Shown here piece after piece: positions 25,427 to 33,877 of a DNA stretch of 64,000 nt. This DNA is from CAYUTA01 sp964447605. Lineage in GTDB: Bacteria > Bacillota > Clostridia > Christensenellales > CAG-138. The stretch lies in NCBI GenBank assembly GCA_964447605.1, contig CAYUTA010000008.1, positions 1 to 64,000 on the forward strand, read 5' to 3'. A program made the position numbers and the translations under genes. The first letter of the stretch is position 1. Each line of letters starts with the position of its first letter. Below the pieces are notes generated by a model that was not told the origin of the DNA, did not search any database, and worked only from the letters and a program-made list of their open reading frames with translations.

Positions 25427-26234
25427 GCGCCAGCGCCCGCGCATACGCTTCTTTTTTTGGCACGCCAAGCGCGCGTGCGGTTTCGGCGGCGGCGTCGCGT
25501 ACGGACGCGCCGGCGCCGAGCAGTTCGTGCAGCGCCTTGTCGAGCGCCTCCGGCGTCACCGCGCAGGTCTTAGCGTTCGCGGCGTAAACGGCGATTACGC
25601 ACTCGCCCCTGGGCGGCGCTTCAAGCTGCGCAATCAGTTCTGAAAGCGTGCCGCGCAGCACCTGCTCAAACCTCTTGGTCAGCTCCCGCAGCACCGCGGC
25701 GGGACAGTCGCCAAGCCGGCCGCGCAGCGCCCGCAGCGTCTTTTGCACCCTCTGCGGGCTTTCATACAAAACGGCCTGATGGCCGCAGGCGGCGATTGCG
25801 TCAAGCATCTCGCGCTGCGGCCTGCTTTCGCGCGGAAAAAAGCCGAAGAAGGTAAACGGCTGCGGCGGCAGGCCGCTCATAACGGCGGCAGCCAGCACCG
25901 CGCTTGCGCCGGGCAGCACGGTAAACTCCAGCCCGCGCGCGATGCAGGCGGCAACCAGCGCCGCGCCCGGGTCCGATATGCCTGGCATGCCCGCGTCGGA
26001 GGCGTAAACGAGGGTTTCGCCGGCGGCAAGGCGGCGGGCGGCCTCCCCGGCGCGCATGCGCTCGTTGTGCGCGTGGCAGGAGACGAGCGGCTTTTGTATG
26101 CCAAGGTGGTTGAGCAATTGCAGCGTACGGCGCGTATCCTCGCAGTAGACCGCGTCGCATGCCTTGAGCGCGTCAATGACGCGCAGCGTGAGATCACCAA
26201 GGTTGCCGATGGGCGTTGCGCACAGATACAGCAT
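25413..26234 (-). CDS. rsmI: 16S rRNA 2'-O-ribose C1402 methyltransferase
   Basis: 273 residues from ATG 26234, which has AAGGAG 7 nt upstream; the codon at 26258 lies inside the preceding gene. Tetrapyrrole-methylase fold: MLYLCATPIGNLGDLTLR, the RsmI signature YCEDTRRTLQLLNHLGI, VYASDAGMPGISDPG, VLPGASAVLAA, FFGFFPRE and LRELTKRFEQVLRG. RsmI methylates the ribose of C1402 in 16S rRNA with SAM. It ends a minus-strand operon with replication genes, 11 nt after the helicase-loader gene. Confidence 0.95.
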   Translation of the reverse strand: MLYLCATPIGNLGDLTLRVIDALKACDAVYCEDTRRTLQLLNHLGIQKPLVSCHAHNERMRAGEAARRLAAGETLVYASDAGMPGISDPGAALVAACIARGLEFTVLPGASAVLAAAVMSGLPPQPFTFFGFFPRESRPQREMLDAIAACGHQAVLYESPQRVQKTLRALRGRLGDCPAAVLRELTKRFEQVLRGTLSELIAQLEAPPRGECVIAVYAANAKTCAVTPEALDKALHELLGAGASVRDAAAETARALGVPKKEAYARALALTRE

Positions 26235-26245
26235 GCCGTTGCTCC

Positions 26246-27166
26246 TTACTGCGTCCATAAAACGGTACGCAGGTTTTCACCCGTGAGCTGGAGCACCAGG
26301 GTGGTGTTGCGGTCGCACAGGCGGCTCATCAGGCGTTCGCCGTAGCGGTCCTGCAGTTGCTTGAGCGACAGGTTGGTGATGCAAACGGTCGCGCGCCGCT
26401 GCATAACGCGCTCGTTGACGATGGCAAACAGCCATTCGACGGAGACGTTCGGGATGTCCGGCTCGCTGCCGAGGTCGTCGAGCACCAGCAGCGGCACGGA
26501 ACAATAGCGCCTGGCGTTGTCCGTATGCGCGCGGATGTCGCAGAGCATATCCTGCACAAAGCGGTAGGCCGTGACGCGCGCGGTCTCCACGCCGCCGGAA
26601 ATCGCCTCGTAGGCGACCGCGTTGCCCAGAAACGACTTGCCCAGCCCCGGCATGCCGGTCAAAAGCAGGTTCGGCCGCTCCGGGTGCGGCAGCGCCGCGG
26701 CGTAACGCTCGCAGAGGACCTTGGCGTTTTTGGTCCGCTTTTTTTGCGTTTCGTCCGGGTATACGGCCTCGGAGAAATTGGCAAACGTCTCGCGCGTGTT
26801 GATGTCCGCGTCGGGCTTTTGCAGTTCGCGGTATTTTAACCGGCAGGCGCACGGCCGCCGCGGCGCGCCGCCGACATACCCCGTGTCCCGGCAGGTCGCG
26901 CAGCGGTAGCGCAGCCGCAGCGTATCGGCGGGCAGGCCGAGCGCGGCGAGCAGCTCCTGCTCGCGCCGGTCCAGCTCTTTCAGCGCCGCGATGCCCTCCG
27001 CGGGCGTAACGGCATGCGCGCCTACGTCAAGAAAAAGCCGTTTCCGCCGATCGTCGAGCGTGCGCAGCTCCGGCGCGCGCGCAAACGCGCCGTCTACGCG
27101 CGTCTCGAGCGCGGCGCGCTCCTCGGCGCGAATCCGTGTATACAGGGTGTCCAGCGTGTCGTTCAT
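26246..27166 (-). CDS. DnaC/DnaI-like helicase loader ATPase
   Basis: 306 residues. An N-terminal coiled part (1-95) leads to a cysteine cluster, YRCATCRDTGYVGG...CACR (about 95-115), a zinc-binding element common in DnaI-type proteins of Bacillota. The AAA+ domain has Walker A LLLTGMPGLGKSFLGNAVA, Walker B LLVLDDLGSE and sensor-like CITNLSLKQLQDRYGERLMSR. Such proteins load the replicative helicase DnaB/DnaC at origins and forks. It lies 7 nt after the DnaD-like gene, a common Clostridia pairing. An IstB transposition helper is unlikely, since no transposase is present. Confidence 0.85.
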   Translation of the reverse strand: MNDTLDTLYTRIRAEERAALETRVDGAFARAPELRTLDDRRKRLFLDVGAHAVTPAEGIAALKELDRREQELLAALGLPADTLRLRYRCATCRDTGYVGGAPRRPCACRLKYRELQKPDADINTRETFANFSEAVYPDETQKKRTKNAKVLCERYAAALPHPERPNLLLTGMPGLGKSFLGNAVAYEAISGGVETARVTAYRFVQDMLCDIRAHTDNARRYCSVPLLVLDDLGSEPDIPNVSVEWLFAIVNERVMQRRATVCITNLSLKQLQDRYGERLMSRLCDRNTTLVLQLTGENLRTVLWTQ

Positions 27167-27173
27167 AGGCGCA

Positions 27174-28370
27174 TTATAAATCCTTGTCGAGATCGGCCAG
27201 CAGCCCGTCGAGCTGCTCGTCGGTCAGGTCGTGCTGCGTATAGCCGGGCCTGCGCCGCGGCCTCTGGCCGCCGGTGTTGGCGGCCGCGCGTGTTTTCTGG
27301 TACTCGGCAGCCTTCTCAATGGTATCCACGCCGTGCGCGTGCCAGTCGTTCCAGAGCTTTTTCATCAGGCCGAACGGCTCGTTTGCGCCCCTGCACTGCT
27401 CTGCGCCGAACAGCAGCAGTTCACGCGGCATGCGGTAGTCGTTGACATACATGGAAATCTGCGCGCGCTGGGTTTTGGTGGCGGGTTCAACCTTGCCGGC
27501 ACGCTCGAACACCATGCGCGTAAACGCGCGCTCGCCCGCGTCCTTCGCATCGGCTTGCGAAATGTCGTCCGGAGCGACGTTGCCCGCGCGGTAAAGCTGC
27601 TCCAGCCGCTCGTCGAGATAGGCAAAATTCGGCGTGCCCGCAACTAAGAGGCGCGGCAGCACGCGCAGAATCGCCTCCTGCGTAAAGCCCCATTGGCCGG
27701 TCCATTTTTCATAGAGCGCCATCTCGGCTTTGGTGGGCTTGCGGGACTTGTTCCACTCGCGCAAAATCGCACTTGCACCATGTTTTTTCAGGTCGTAACG
27801 TTCCACATAGCGCAGCGCGTCGGCGCGCGTGCGGATGCCCTGCTCAGCCCACGACTGCGCGACCGCGCCGATGTAGTTGACGCTGACGCGTCGGCCTTTG
27901 CTTGCCATGCAGTGCGAAACAAGCTCAAGCGCCGCGTCTTCGTCGAGTCCGTAGACCTCGACCCAGTCGTAGACGTGACGCAGCTCGCGCAAATCGAACT
28001 GGCGAGGCGCGGTGAGCGAGTTGAGCGCGCACACAAGCCCGGCGTACCGCCCGGGCGCGGCAGCGGGGGCGGATAAGGCGGGCGCGCCGCTTATGGCGCG
28101 GTATTCCACAACCAGCGGGAGCTCGCTGCGGATAAGCACCAGCCCCTGCTCCTGCCAGTAGCGGAAGGCTTCGGTCACGGCGGTTTCCGAAAGGCCGAGC
28201 GCCTCGGTCGCGGCGGGTTCGGCCGTGGAGGCGTGGAAGCACTGCATCAGCCCATACAGATAGACGCGCACATGCGTGCCGTCGGCGTGGGGCAGATAAT
28301 CGAGAATGAAGCGGTTGTCAACGGGCGTGAATGCCTCGCGCGCCGCGCCGGGTGCAAAACGTATCGTCAT
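27174..28370 (-). CDS. DnaD-domain replication protein
   Basis: 398 residues. The N-terminus (about 15-90) resembles the winged-helix DDBH1 domain of DnaD/DnaB of Bacillota (NRFILDYLPHADGTHVRVYLYGLMQCF), and two helical DDBH2-like regions follow (about 125-185 and 215-290; LREWNKSRKPTKAEMALYEKW, WTGQWGFTQEAILRVLPRLL). These proteins remodel DNA at the origin and recruit the helicase and its loader, which is encoded directly downstream. The C-terminal KTRAAANTGGQRPRRRPGY is basic and probably disordered. Confidence 0.85.
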   Translation of the reverse strand: MTIRFAPGAAREAFTPVDNRFILDYLPHADGTHVRVYLYGLMQCFHASTAEPAATEALGLSETAVTEAFRYWQEQGLVLIRSELPLVVEYRAISGAPALSAPAAAPGRYAGLVCALNSLTAPRQFDLRELRHVYDWVEVYGLDEDAALELVSHCMASKGRRVSVNYIGAVAQSWAEQGIRTRADALRYVERYDLKKHGASAILREWNKSRKPTKAEMALYEKWTGQWGFTQEAILRVLPRLLVAGTPNFAYLDERLEQLYRAGNVAPDDISQADAKDAGERAFTRMVFERAGKVEPATKTQRAQISMYVNDYRMPRELLLFGAEQCRGANEPFGLMKKLWNDWHAHGVDTIEKAAEYQKTRAAANTGGQRPRRRPGYTQHDLTDEQLDGLLADLDKDL

Positions 28371-28375
28371 AGCGG

Positions 28376-29098
28376 TTATTGCAGGCTGAACAGCCGGAAC
28401 ATATGTTCATTGAACCACGTGTAGCCCAAATCGACACGTGTAAGAATCTTCAGATGCATCAGAATATCGAGCATCAGCCAGACAAGCAGCAGCGCCAGAA
28501 CGGCGACCATCAGCCAGAGCAGCGGGATTCCCGGTCGGACGCGCCTGCACTGCGGCGGCGGGGCGGCGGGCCGGGGCGGCAAACCCTCCCGCAGCGCCGG
28601 GCCGGACGCGCCGCGGGGGGCGGGGGCTGCGGATTGCGCGGCGGCGGCGGGGCAATCCGCAGCGGAGGACTCCAAAATCGCGGCGCTTTGCACGGTCATA
28701 GGCGGTTCCACGGATATAACGGGCCCGCCCGAAAAGACAGGCGGCGCGCATGGAGGCGCGGTCGGCGGGGCCGGAGGGGGCTGCGGAGCGTGCATGCATT
28801 CTCCCCATGTGCGGGCCGTGCCGGCGGTGCGCGCGGCGGATTGTCCCGCCGTATAGCGGGCAAGCTCGTCCCTGGTGAGCACGGCGATACGCGCGTCGAC
28901 GTCGATGGGACCGGGCGCCTCCATCAGCTCGTGCTGCAAACGCAGAAACACCCGCTTTACTACGCTGCGCGCGCCGGACACGCTGTTCAGGCCGCACAAC
29001 GCGTTGAAATAAACCGCTCGTCCGCACATGGAAAACAGGGTCTTGAACGCCTCGGAATCGCCGAGATGAACGCGATATTGCAACTCATGGGAGATCAT
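28376..29098 (-). CDS. membrane protein with degenerate sigma-70 region-2-like domain
   Basis: 240 residues, AAAGGAG 7 nt before the ATG. Residues about 4-60 (VHLGDSEAFKTLF, VYFNALCGLNSVSGARSVVKRVFLRLQHEL) follow the spacing of ECF sigma factor region 2 (GDxxAFxxLF ... VYxxAL ... A..VVxxVFLRL), but the acidic core-binding motif normally written EDVVQEVFL is changed to RSVVKRVFL. A proline/alanine-rich linker (about 95-185) precedes one membrane helix (about 196-218, IPLLWLMVAVLALLLVWLML) and a short outside tail. No region 4 is present. It heads the dnaD operon. Function unknown. Confidence 0.55.
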   Translation of the reverse strand: MISHELQYRVHLGDSEAFKTLFSMCGRAVYFNALCGLNSVSGARSVVKRVFLRLQHELMEAPGPIDVDARIAVLTRDELARYTAGQSAARTAGTARTWGECMHAPQPPPAPPTAPPCAPPVFSGGPVISVEPPMTVQSAAILESSAADCPAAAAQSAAPAPRGASGPALREGLPPRPAAPPPQCRRVRPGIPLLWLMVAVLALLLVWLMLDILMHLKILTRVDLGYTWFNEHMFRLFSLQ

Positions 29099-29388
29099 GT
29101 GCGCAAGCTCCTTTCAACAGCGTCGCCCTGCCGGGGATGCGGGAACCATTTATAAAAATTGCCTGCCCGCCCGGCGGCGCGCGGATTTCCCCCCAATGCC
29201 CGGCGAGGATTGCCGCCCCATGCGCCGGCGGGACGCATGGATAAACCGCGGCGGCGCCCTGCGGCGCTTGCCGGTCAATTGCGCGGGCATGGCCGGAACC
29301 ATGCCGTAATTGTACCATGCAATCCCCAAAAAGAAAATAGGAATAGTCGCCAACCGGCGGGCCTATGCTTACAAGTAGGAGGCCAGAC

Positions 29389-30366
29389 ATGCGGATTGAG
29401 TGGAAAAAGGTTGTGCTGCTTGCGCTCTTGGCGGGGCTTGCCGCGCTTTTTTTGCGCGGGCTGACCATTGCCCGTTGCGGCGGCGAACCGGCCGTTGATC
29501 AGGTCTCGCCCGTCATCACCGTATATAACCATCGGGAGCAGGCGTATCAAAAAATGGCGCTTGAAGCGTATCTTGTGGGCGTAACGGCGGCGGAGATGCC
29601 GGTATCGTTCCCACTCGAGGCGCTCAAGGCGCAGGCGGTGGCCGCGCGCACCTATACGGTATACCATATGCTGCACAACGGCTGCAAGCAGTATGAGGCG
29701 GACGTATGTACCTCCAGCGCATGCTGCCAGGCATACAGTTCGGAGGAACGCATGCAGGAACGTTGGGGAAACGACTATATGGCCTGCAAAAAGAAGGTCG
29801 CGGAGGCCGTATCCGAAACGGCGGGGGAGGTGCTGCTGTATGACGGCGAACCCATCGAGGCGCTTTATCACAGCGCGTCCGGTGGGCGGACGGAAAACGT
29901 GGAGGACGTATACGGCACAAAGCTGCCCTACCTGCGCTCGGTTATGAGCACGGCGGAGGCGGGCACGTCCAAGCTGACGGGGAAAAAGACCATGACCGTT
30001 CAGGCGTTTTGCGACGCGGTCAACGGGCGCTGGGAAAAGGCGGGCCTGACGGCAGGCAATGCGGAAAAAAAGACGGTTATCGAACAGACGACCGAAAGCG
30101 GACGCGTGCGGAAAATCCGGCTCGGCGGCGTAAGCGTAACGGGCAGGCAGCTGCGCTCGCTGCTTTCGCTCGACAGCGCGCTGTTCACGGTTTCCTTTTC
30201 CGCGGGCAATGTAACCTTTGCAACCCGGGGCTATGGGCACGGCGTGGGCATGAGTCAGACGGGTGCAAACGTCATGGCGCTCGGCGGCGTCACATATGAT
30301 AAAATCCTGCATTACTACTATACGGACGTGGACATCGGGCGGGTGAAGCTGCGGACGGGCAAATAA
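29389..30366 (+). CDS. spoIID: stage II sporulation protein D (SpoIID lytic transglycosylase)
   Basis: 325 residues from ATG 29389 behind AGGAGG; an N-terminal membrane anchor (about 8-24) places the enzyme outside the membrane. AAEMPVSFPLEALKAQAVAA carries the catalytic glutamate (about residue 69), CTSSACCQAY the zinc-site region, YHSASGGRTENVEDVYG and GYGHGVGMSQTGANVMALGG the rest of the SpoIID fold. SpoIID cleaves peptidoglycan strands during engulfment, together with SpoIIP and SpoIIM. SpoIID-like relatives outside sporulation exist, but length and anchor fit the sporulation enzyme. A sigma-E promoter was looked for and not found clearly. Confidence 0.85.
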   Translation: MRIEWKKVVLLALLAGLAALFLRGLTIARCGGEPAVDQVSPVITVYNHREQAYQKMALEAYLVGVTAAEMPVSFPLEALKAQAVAARTYTVYHMLHNGCKQYEADVCTSSACCQAYSSEERMQERWGNDYMACKKKVAEAVSETAGEVLLYDGEPIEALYHSASGGRTENVEDVYGTKLPYLRSVMSTAEAGTSKLTGKKTMTVQAFCDAVNGRWEKAGLTAGNAEKKTVIEQTTESGRVRKIRLGGVSVTGRQLRSLLSLDSALFTVSFSAGNVTFATRGYGHGVGMSQTGANVMALGGVTYDKILHYYYTDVDIGRVKLRTGK

Positions 30367-30494
30367 CGGCGTGCTTTAAAAAGGGGCTTTCCCCGGAGGC
30401 GGTGGGGAACGGAGCCGAAACAGAGGCTCCCGCGGCGGCGCGACCCTCGTTCCATGCGCCCGACGGCGGACAACGCCGCCCGTATGGGCGCCGG

Positions 30495-30737
30495 TTACCG
30501 GATTTCCTGCTCAAGCGCGTCAAACACCGGCGCGTCGAAAAATTTGGAAAGCGGCATATTGAGCCCGTCGCAAAGCTTTTTGATGGTTGTGATGGAAAGC
30601 TCGCGGCGGCGTGCGTCAAGCATGCTGTACACGGTGGACGGCGTAACGCCCGACTGATTGGCCAGTTCATTTGGCGTCATACCCCGCTGTGAACAGATCG
30701 ACCGAAATCGCCCGGCCACGGCGTCTTTCACGGGCAT
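30495..30737 (-). CDS. XRE family regulator
   Basis: 80 residues from ATG 30737, with AGGTGAT just upstream. One helix-turn-helix fills most of the protein: ICSQRGMTPNELANQSGVTP, STVYSMLDARRRELSITTIKKL, then CDGLNMPLSKFFDAPVFD. The frame is open further upstream, but that part would cover the palindrome-rich control region and has no ribosome site. It is divergent from the Spo0A-C-like gene at 30856 and probably controls it and itself. Confidence 0.8.
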   Translation of the reverse strand: MPVKDAVAGRFRSICSQRGMTPNELANQSGVTPSTVYSMLDARRRELSITTIKKLCDGLNMPLSKFFDAPVFDALEQEIR

Positions 30738-30767
30738 GGAAATCACCTCGTGAAAAGAGTATCGGAG

Positions 30768-30819
30768 TATGCGCATAAGCGTATACGCAATTGCGTAATA
30801 TAATAAAATATGATAAACT
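30768..30819 (+). promoter_or_regulatory. promoter with three overlapping palindromes between divergent genes
   Basis: Three perfect palindromes are packed together: TATGCGCATA (30768-30777), GCGTATACGC (30779-30788) and TACGCAATTGCGTA (30784-30797). The last contains the -35 TTGCGT (30791-30796) of a plus-strand promoter, with a 17-bp spacer and extended -10 TGATAAACT (30811-30819). Shared GCGTA/TACGC half-sites suggest one protein binds all three; the XRE regulator is the likely one. Confidence 0.7.
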
Positions 30820-30855
30820 CTGACATAAAATAGAACGGACTGGAGGAGCAGACAC

Positions 30856-31113
30856 ATGACGGATCGGGAGCGGCAAAAAGCGGCGTCGATCATAAGTGAA
30901 ATTGCAGATCGTGAGGGCGTTTTGGAGGAGGAGGTTCGCGGGGAGATGCAGCGCGCAATCGACGCGGGCATGAAAAGCACGGACCCGCAGGCAAGGGCAT
31001 TTTGGGCTTCAACCCCCTGGAAAAACAGGCGGCCGGGGTTGGAAGAGTTTCTTGTTTTTATGTCCCGGACAGTCATGGAAAGGACTGAAAGCAGACAAAC
31101 AACGCGGCCGTAA
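30856..31113 (+). CDS. small Spo0A C-terminal-like protein
   Basis: 85 residues, GGAGG 9 nt before the ATG. The sequence REGVLEEEVRGEMQRAIDAG, then MKSTDPQARAFWASTPWKNR and RPGLEEFLVFMS, fits a class of short Clostridia proteins related to the helical C-terminal region of Spo0A (pattern: EVRxEIxxAI, DPxxxAxW, P and PTPEEFI). I recall the family by pattern only, so the name is tentative. It lacks a receiver domain. Divergent from the XRE gene, with which it shares a palindromic control region; possible role in sporulation control is inference. Confidence 0.55.
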   Translation: MTDRERQKAASIISEIADREGVLEEEVRGEMQRAIDAGMKSTDPQARAFWASTPWKNRRPGLEEFLVFMSRTVMERTESRQTTRP

Positions 31114-31370
31114 CCGGGCCCGGCGTGTTGAAAAAAGGGGTTCTATCCGGATTGCTCCGCCAATCCCATAAACGAAAACACGCAGGATCAACCAAACAAT
31201 CCGTGAAAAGCAGCGACATATGCAGGGATTATGACGCCCTGCATGCGACAAAGCCGACAAGCAACGCGATCGTTCGAGGCGGCTGGCCGCATGAAACATC
31301 CCGCGCTTGCCGCGCCGTTTGATTGCCCGGTAACGGAGAGGACGGCTGTGCAAACAGGGCGCCGGGGATC

Positions 31371-32852
31371 TCACCGCCCGTAAATCCGGCACATTTCGGC
31401 AATCTTGTCGGCCAGCGCGCCGTCAAGCTGGTTGGGCAGCAGCCGCCAGCGCCAGTTGTTGCCGCCGATGGTGCCGGGGATGTTCATGCGCGCGGTGGAA
31501 TCCAGCCCCAGATAATCCTGCAACTGGCATACGAACAGGTCTGCAATGGAGCCCATGCCGCCGCGCACCAGGCCCCAGTGATAGCCTTCGCGTTCGTTGA
31601 GGCCGAGATAGCGCACCGCCATGTCCACATCGTCGTCGGCAGCCTCGGCAAACCAGCCCGCCGCAGTGGTGTTGTCATGCGTGCCGGTATAGCACACGCA
31701 GTGGCGCGTATAGGTGTGCGGCAGGTAGTTGCTCGGCTCGCGCGCGTCAAAGGCGAACTGAAGCACCTTCATGCCGGGGAAGCCTGAGACGTCGACCAGC
31801 GCGCGCACGTCGTCCGTCAAAAAACCCAGATCCTCGGCAATGATACTAAGCTGCGGAAAGCGGCTTTTGAGCGCGTTCGTAAAACGCAGCCCGGGCCCCG
31901 CCACCCATTCGCCAACGCGCGCCGTAGGCTCGCCCACGGGGATTTTCCAGTAGGATGAAAGCCCGCGGAAGTGGTCGATGCGCACCATGTCGAACAGCTG
32001 CGAGGCCGATCGCATGCGGCGCGTCCACCATGCGTAGCCGTTGCCGGCCATGTGCGCCCAATCATAGAGCGGGTTGCCCCACAGCTGCCCATCCGCGGAA
32101 AAATAGTCCGGCGGAACGCCCGCCACCGCAAGCGGAAGACGCTGCTTGTCGAGCAAAAACTCCTGCGGCTCAGACCAGACGTCGGCCGAATCCAGCGGTA
32201 CATAGATGGGCAGGTCGCCGATGATGCGGATGCCGCGGTCGTTGCAGTAAGCCTTAAGCTTTTTCCATTGCCGGTCGAACAGATATTGAAGAAAACAGTA
32301 AAATTTGCAGCGGCCGCCTAAGCGCGCCCGCGCTTCTTCAAGCGCGGCCTCTTCGCGCATGCGGACGGGCGCCGGCCACTCCGGCCAGGCGCGCCCGCCG
32401 TTTTCATCCTTGAGCGCCATAAACAGCGCATAGTCCTCCAGCCAGGACGCGTTTTGTCTGGAAAACGCGTCGATCCGCGCCGGAAGCGCCGCATCGTGCC
32501 GCGCGCGCCTAAACGCGCGCATAAGCACATGGAACCGGTGCTCGAAAACACGCCCGTAATCCACGCGCATGGGATCAGAACCCCAATCGCACGCGACGTC
32601 CTCCGGCAAAAGCAGGCCGTCGTCGATCAGCATATCGAGGTCGATGAAGTACGGATTGCCCGCCACGGCGGAGAACGACTGGTAAGGCGAATCGCCAAAG
32701 CTGGTCGGACCCAGCGGAAGCACCTGCCAGTAGCGCTGCCGGGCGCGCTTGAGAAAATCCGCGAACGCATACGCCTCCTTGCCGAACGTGCCGATGCCGT
32801 AGGGCGAGGGAAGCGACGAGATGTGCATGAGAATACCGCTTGAACGCTGCAT
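31371..32852 (-). CDS. malQ: 4-alpha-glucanotransferase (amylomaltase)
   Basis: 493 residues, GH77. Markers in order: LMHISSLPSPYGIGTFG, YWQVLPLGPTSFGDSPYQSF, GDLPIYVPLDSADVW, the nucleophile in VRIDHFRGLSSYW, the acid/base in IIAEDLGFLTDDV and GTHDNTTAAGWF. The enzyme shuffles maltodextrin segments and releases glucose. The start is the ATG at 32852; the frame runs farther upstream, but only into the promoter and the preceding terminator. No clear Shine-Dalgarno is present. A separate promoter serves it although it lies behind a sugar ABC importer, so importer and enzyme probably form one alpha-glucan utilisation unit. Confidence 0.93.
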   Translation of the reverse strand: MQRSSGILMHISSLPSPYGIGTFGKEAYAFADFLKRARQRYWQVLPLGPTSFGDSPYQSFSAVAGNPYFIDLDMLIDDGLLLPEDVACDWGSDPMRVDYGRVFEHRFHVLMRAFRRARHDAALPARIDAFSRQNASWLEDYALFMALKDENGGRAWPEWPAPVRMREEAALEEARARLGGRCKFYCFLQYLFDRQWKKLKAYCNDRGIRIIGDLPIYVPLDSADVWSEPQEFLLDKQRLPLAVAGVPPDYFSADGQLWGNPLYDWAHMAGNGYAWWTRRMRSASQLFDMVRIDHFRGLSSYWKIPVGEPTARVGEWVAGPGLRFTNALKSRFPQLSIIAEDLGFLTDDVRALVDVSGFPGMKVLQFAFDAREPSNYLPHTYTRHCVCYTGTHDNTTAAGWFAEAADDDVDMAVRYLGLNEREGYHWGLVRGGMGSIADLFVCQLQDYLGLDSTARMNIPGTIGGNNWRWRLLPNQLDGALADKIAEMCRIYGR

Positions 32853-32901
32853 GTTAGTATACCAGACTCGTTGCAAAGTAACGGCTGTGCCGCCTGAACC
32901 G

Positions 32902-32930
32902 ATTATGGGAAAAAATGCGGATATTGTCAA
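32902..32930 (-). promoter_or_regulatory. promoter of malQ
   Basis: On the minus strand TTGACA (32930-32925), a 17-bp spacer and CATAAT (32907-32902), giving a leader of roughly 40 nt. Confidence 0.7.
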
Positions 32931-32963
32931 GGGTTTTTCCGTGCGGGTGTGGATCGACCCCTG

Positions 32964-33007
32964 CAAAAGACCGCCCGGAGCCGCCTGTATGACGCCCTGC
33001 CGGGCGG
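32964..33007 (-). terminator. terminator of the sugar ABC operon
   Basis: On the minus strand CCGCCCGG (33007-33000) pairs with CCGGGCGG (32978-32971), followed by TCTTTTG. It lies 30 nt downstream of the last permease gene and before the malQ promoter. Confidence 0.65.
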
Positions 33008-33037
33008 CGCGCACAAATAACGGGGACCGGCTTGCGG

Positions 33038-33877
33038 TTACCCCTTGACCGCGCCGTCGATGACGCCCTTGATGATATATTTCTGGCAGGCCAGATAGAA
33101 CACGATGATCGGGATGATGGCCAGCACCAGACAGGCCATGATCGCGCCCATATCGACCCGGCCGTATCCGCCGCGCAGATACTGGATGACGATGGGGATG
33201 GTCTTGTATTTTTTGATATCCAGCACCAGATACGGCAGCAGATAATCGTTCCAGATCCACATGGTTTCGAGGATGCCGACGGAGATATACGTTGGCTTGA
33301 GCACGGGCAGCACGATGCGGAAAAACGTCTGCGGCGGGGAGCAGCCGTCGATCATGGCGGCCTCCTCGATCTCAAGCGGAACCCCCTTGACAAAGCCGCA
33401 GAACATGAACACCGCAAGCCCCGCGCCAAAGCCTAAATAGACCACCACAATGCCAAGCGGCGTGCCGAGGCCGAGGACGTTGGCGGTTTTGCTCAGCGTG
33501 AACATGAGCATCTGGAACGGCACGACCATTGAGAAAATGCATAGGTAGTAAATCAGCCGGGTCCACTTGTTCTGCACGCGGGTGATGTACCACGCGCACA
33601 TGGACGTGCAGACGAGGATGACCACAACCGACAGCACCGTGATGAACAGGCTGTAGCCGAAATACTTGAAAAACTCGATTTCCCTGACGCCGCGGATATA
33701 ATTTTCCAGCCCCACAAAGCTTTCCGCGCCGGGCAGTTCAAAGGGCGTGAGGTTGATGAACGTTTTCTCCTTGAAGGAATTGGTGATGATCAGGATGATG
33801 GGGACGACGTAAGCCGCCGCCAGCACGCCGAACAGCACGCTCAGCAGAGAATCGACCCGTTTTGTACGGCTTCTCAT
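33038..33877 (-). CDS. sugar ABC transporter permease (MalG type)
   Basis: 279 residues from ATG 33877, which overlaps the stop of the other permease gene (TGATG). Six membrane segments. The EAA loop that docks the ATPase reads EEAAMIDGCSPPQTFFRIVLPVLKP around residues 187-211. The start of the protein (MRSRTKRVDSLLSVLFGVLA) is typical for carbohydrate permeases of the CUT1 family, which import oligosaccharides. The sugar is not shown directly; malQ downstream suggests maltodextrin or a similar alpha-glucan. Confidence 0.9.
   Translation of the reverse strand: MRSRTKRVDSLLSVLFGVLAAAYVVPIILIITNSFKEKTFINLTPFELPGAESFVGLENYIRGVREIEFFKYFGYSLFITVLSVVVILVCTSMCAWYITRVQNKWTRLIYYLCIFSMVVPFQMLMFTLSKTANVLGLGTPLGIVVVYLGFGAGLAVFMFCGFVKGVPLEIEEAAMIDGCSPPQTFFRIVLPVLKPTYISVGILETMWIWNDYLLPYLVLDIKKYKTIPIVIQYLRGGYGRVDMGAIMACLVLAIIPIIVFYLACQKYIIKGVIDGAVKG

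Noticed and set aside
26246..27166. IstB-type transposition helper
   Set aside because: The ATPase resembles IstB, but there is no transposase or inverted repeats and the DnaD partner fits a helicase loader.
29340..29388. Sigma-E promoter in front of spoIID
   Set aside because: CTTACAAG at 29368-29375 resembles a sigma-E -10, but no matching -35 lies at the required distance and the leader would be too short.
30738..31076. N-terminal extension of the XRE regulator to 193 residues
   Set aside because: The extension covers the palindromic control region and the divergent gene, and has no ribosome site; the ATG at 30737 has one.
32846..32862. Leaderless malQ transcript from TGGTATACT three bases before the ATG
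   Set aside because: No -35 lies at the right distance, and a much better promoter (TTGACA, 17 bp, CATAAT) is at 32902-32930.
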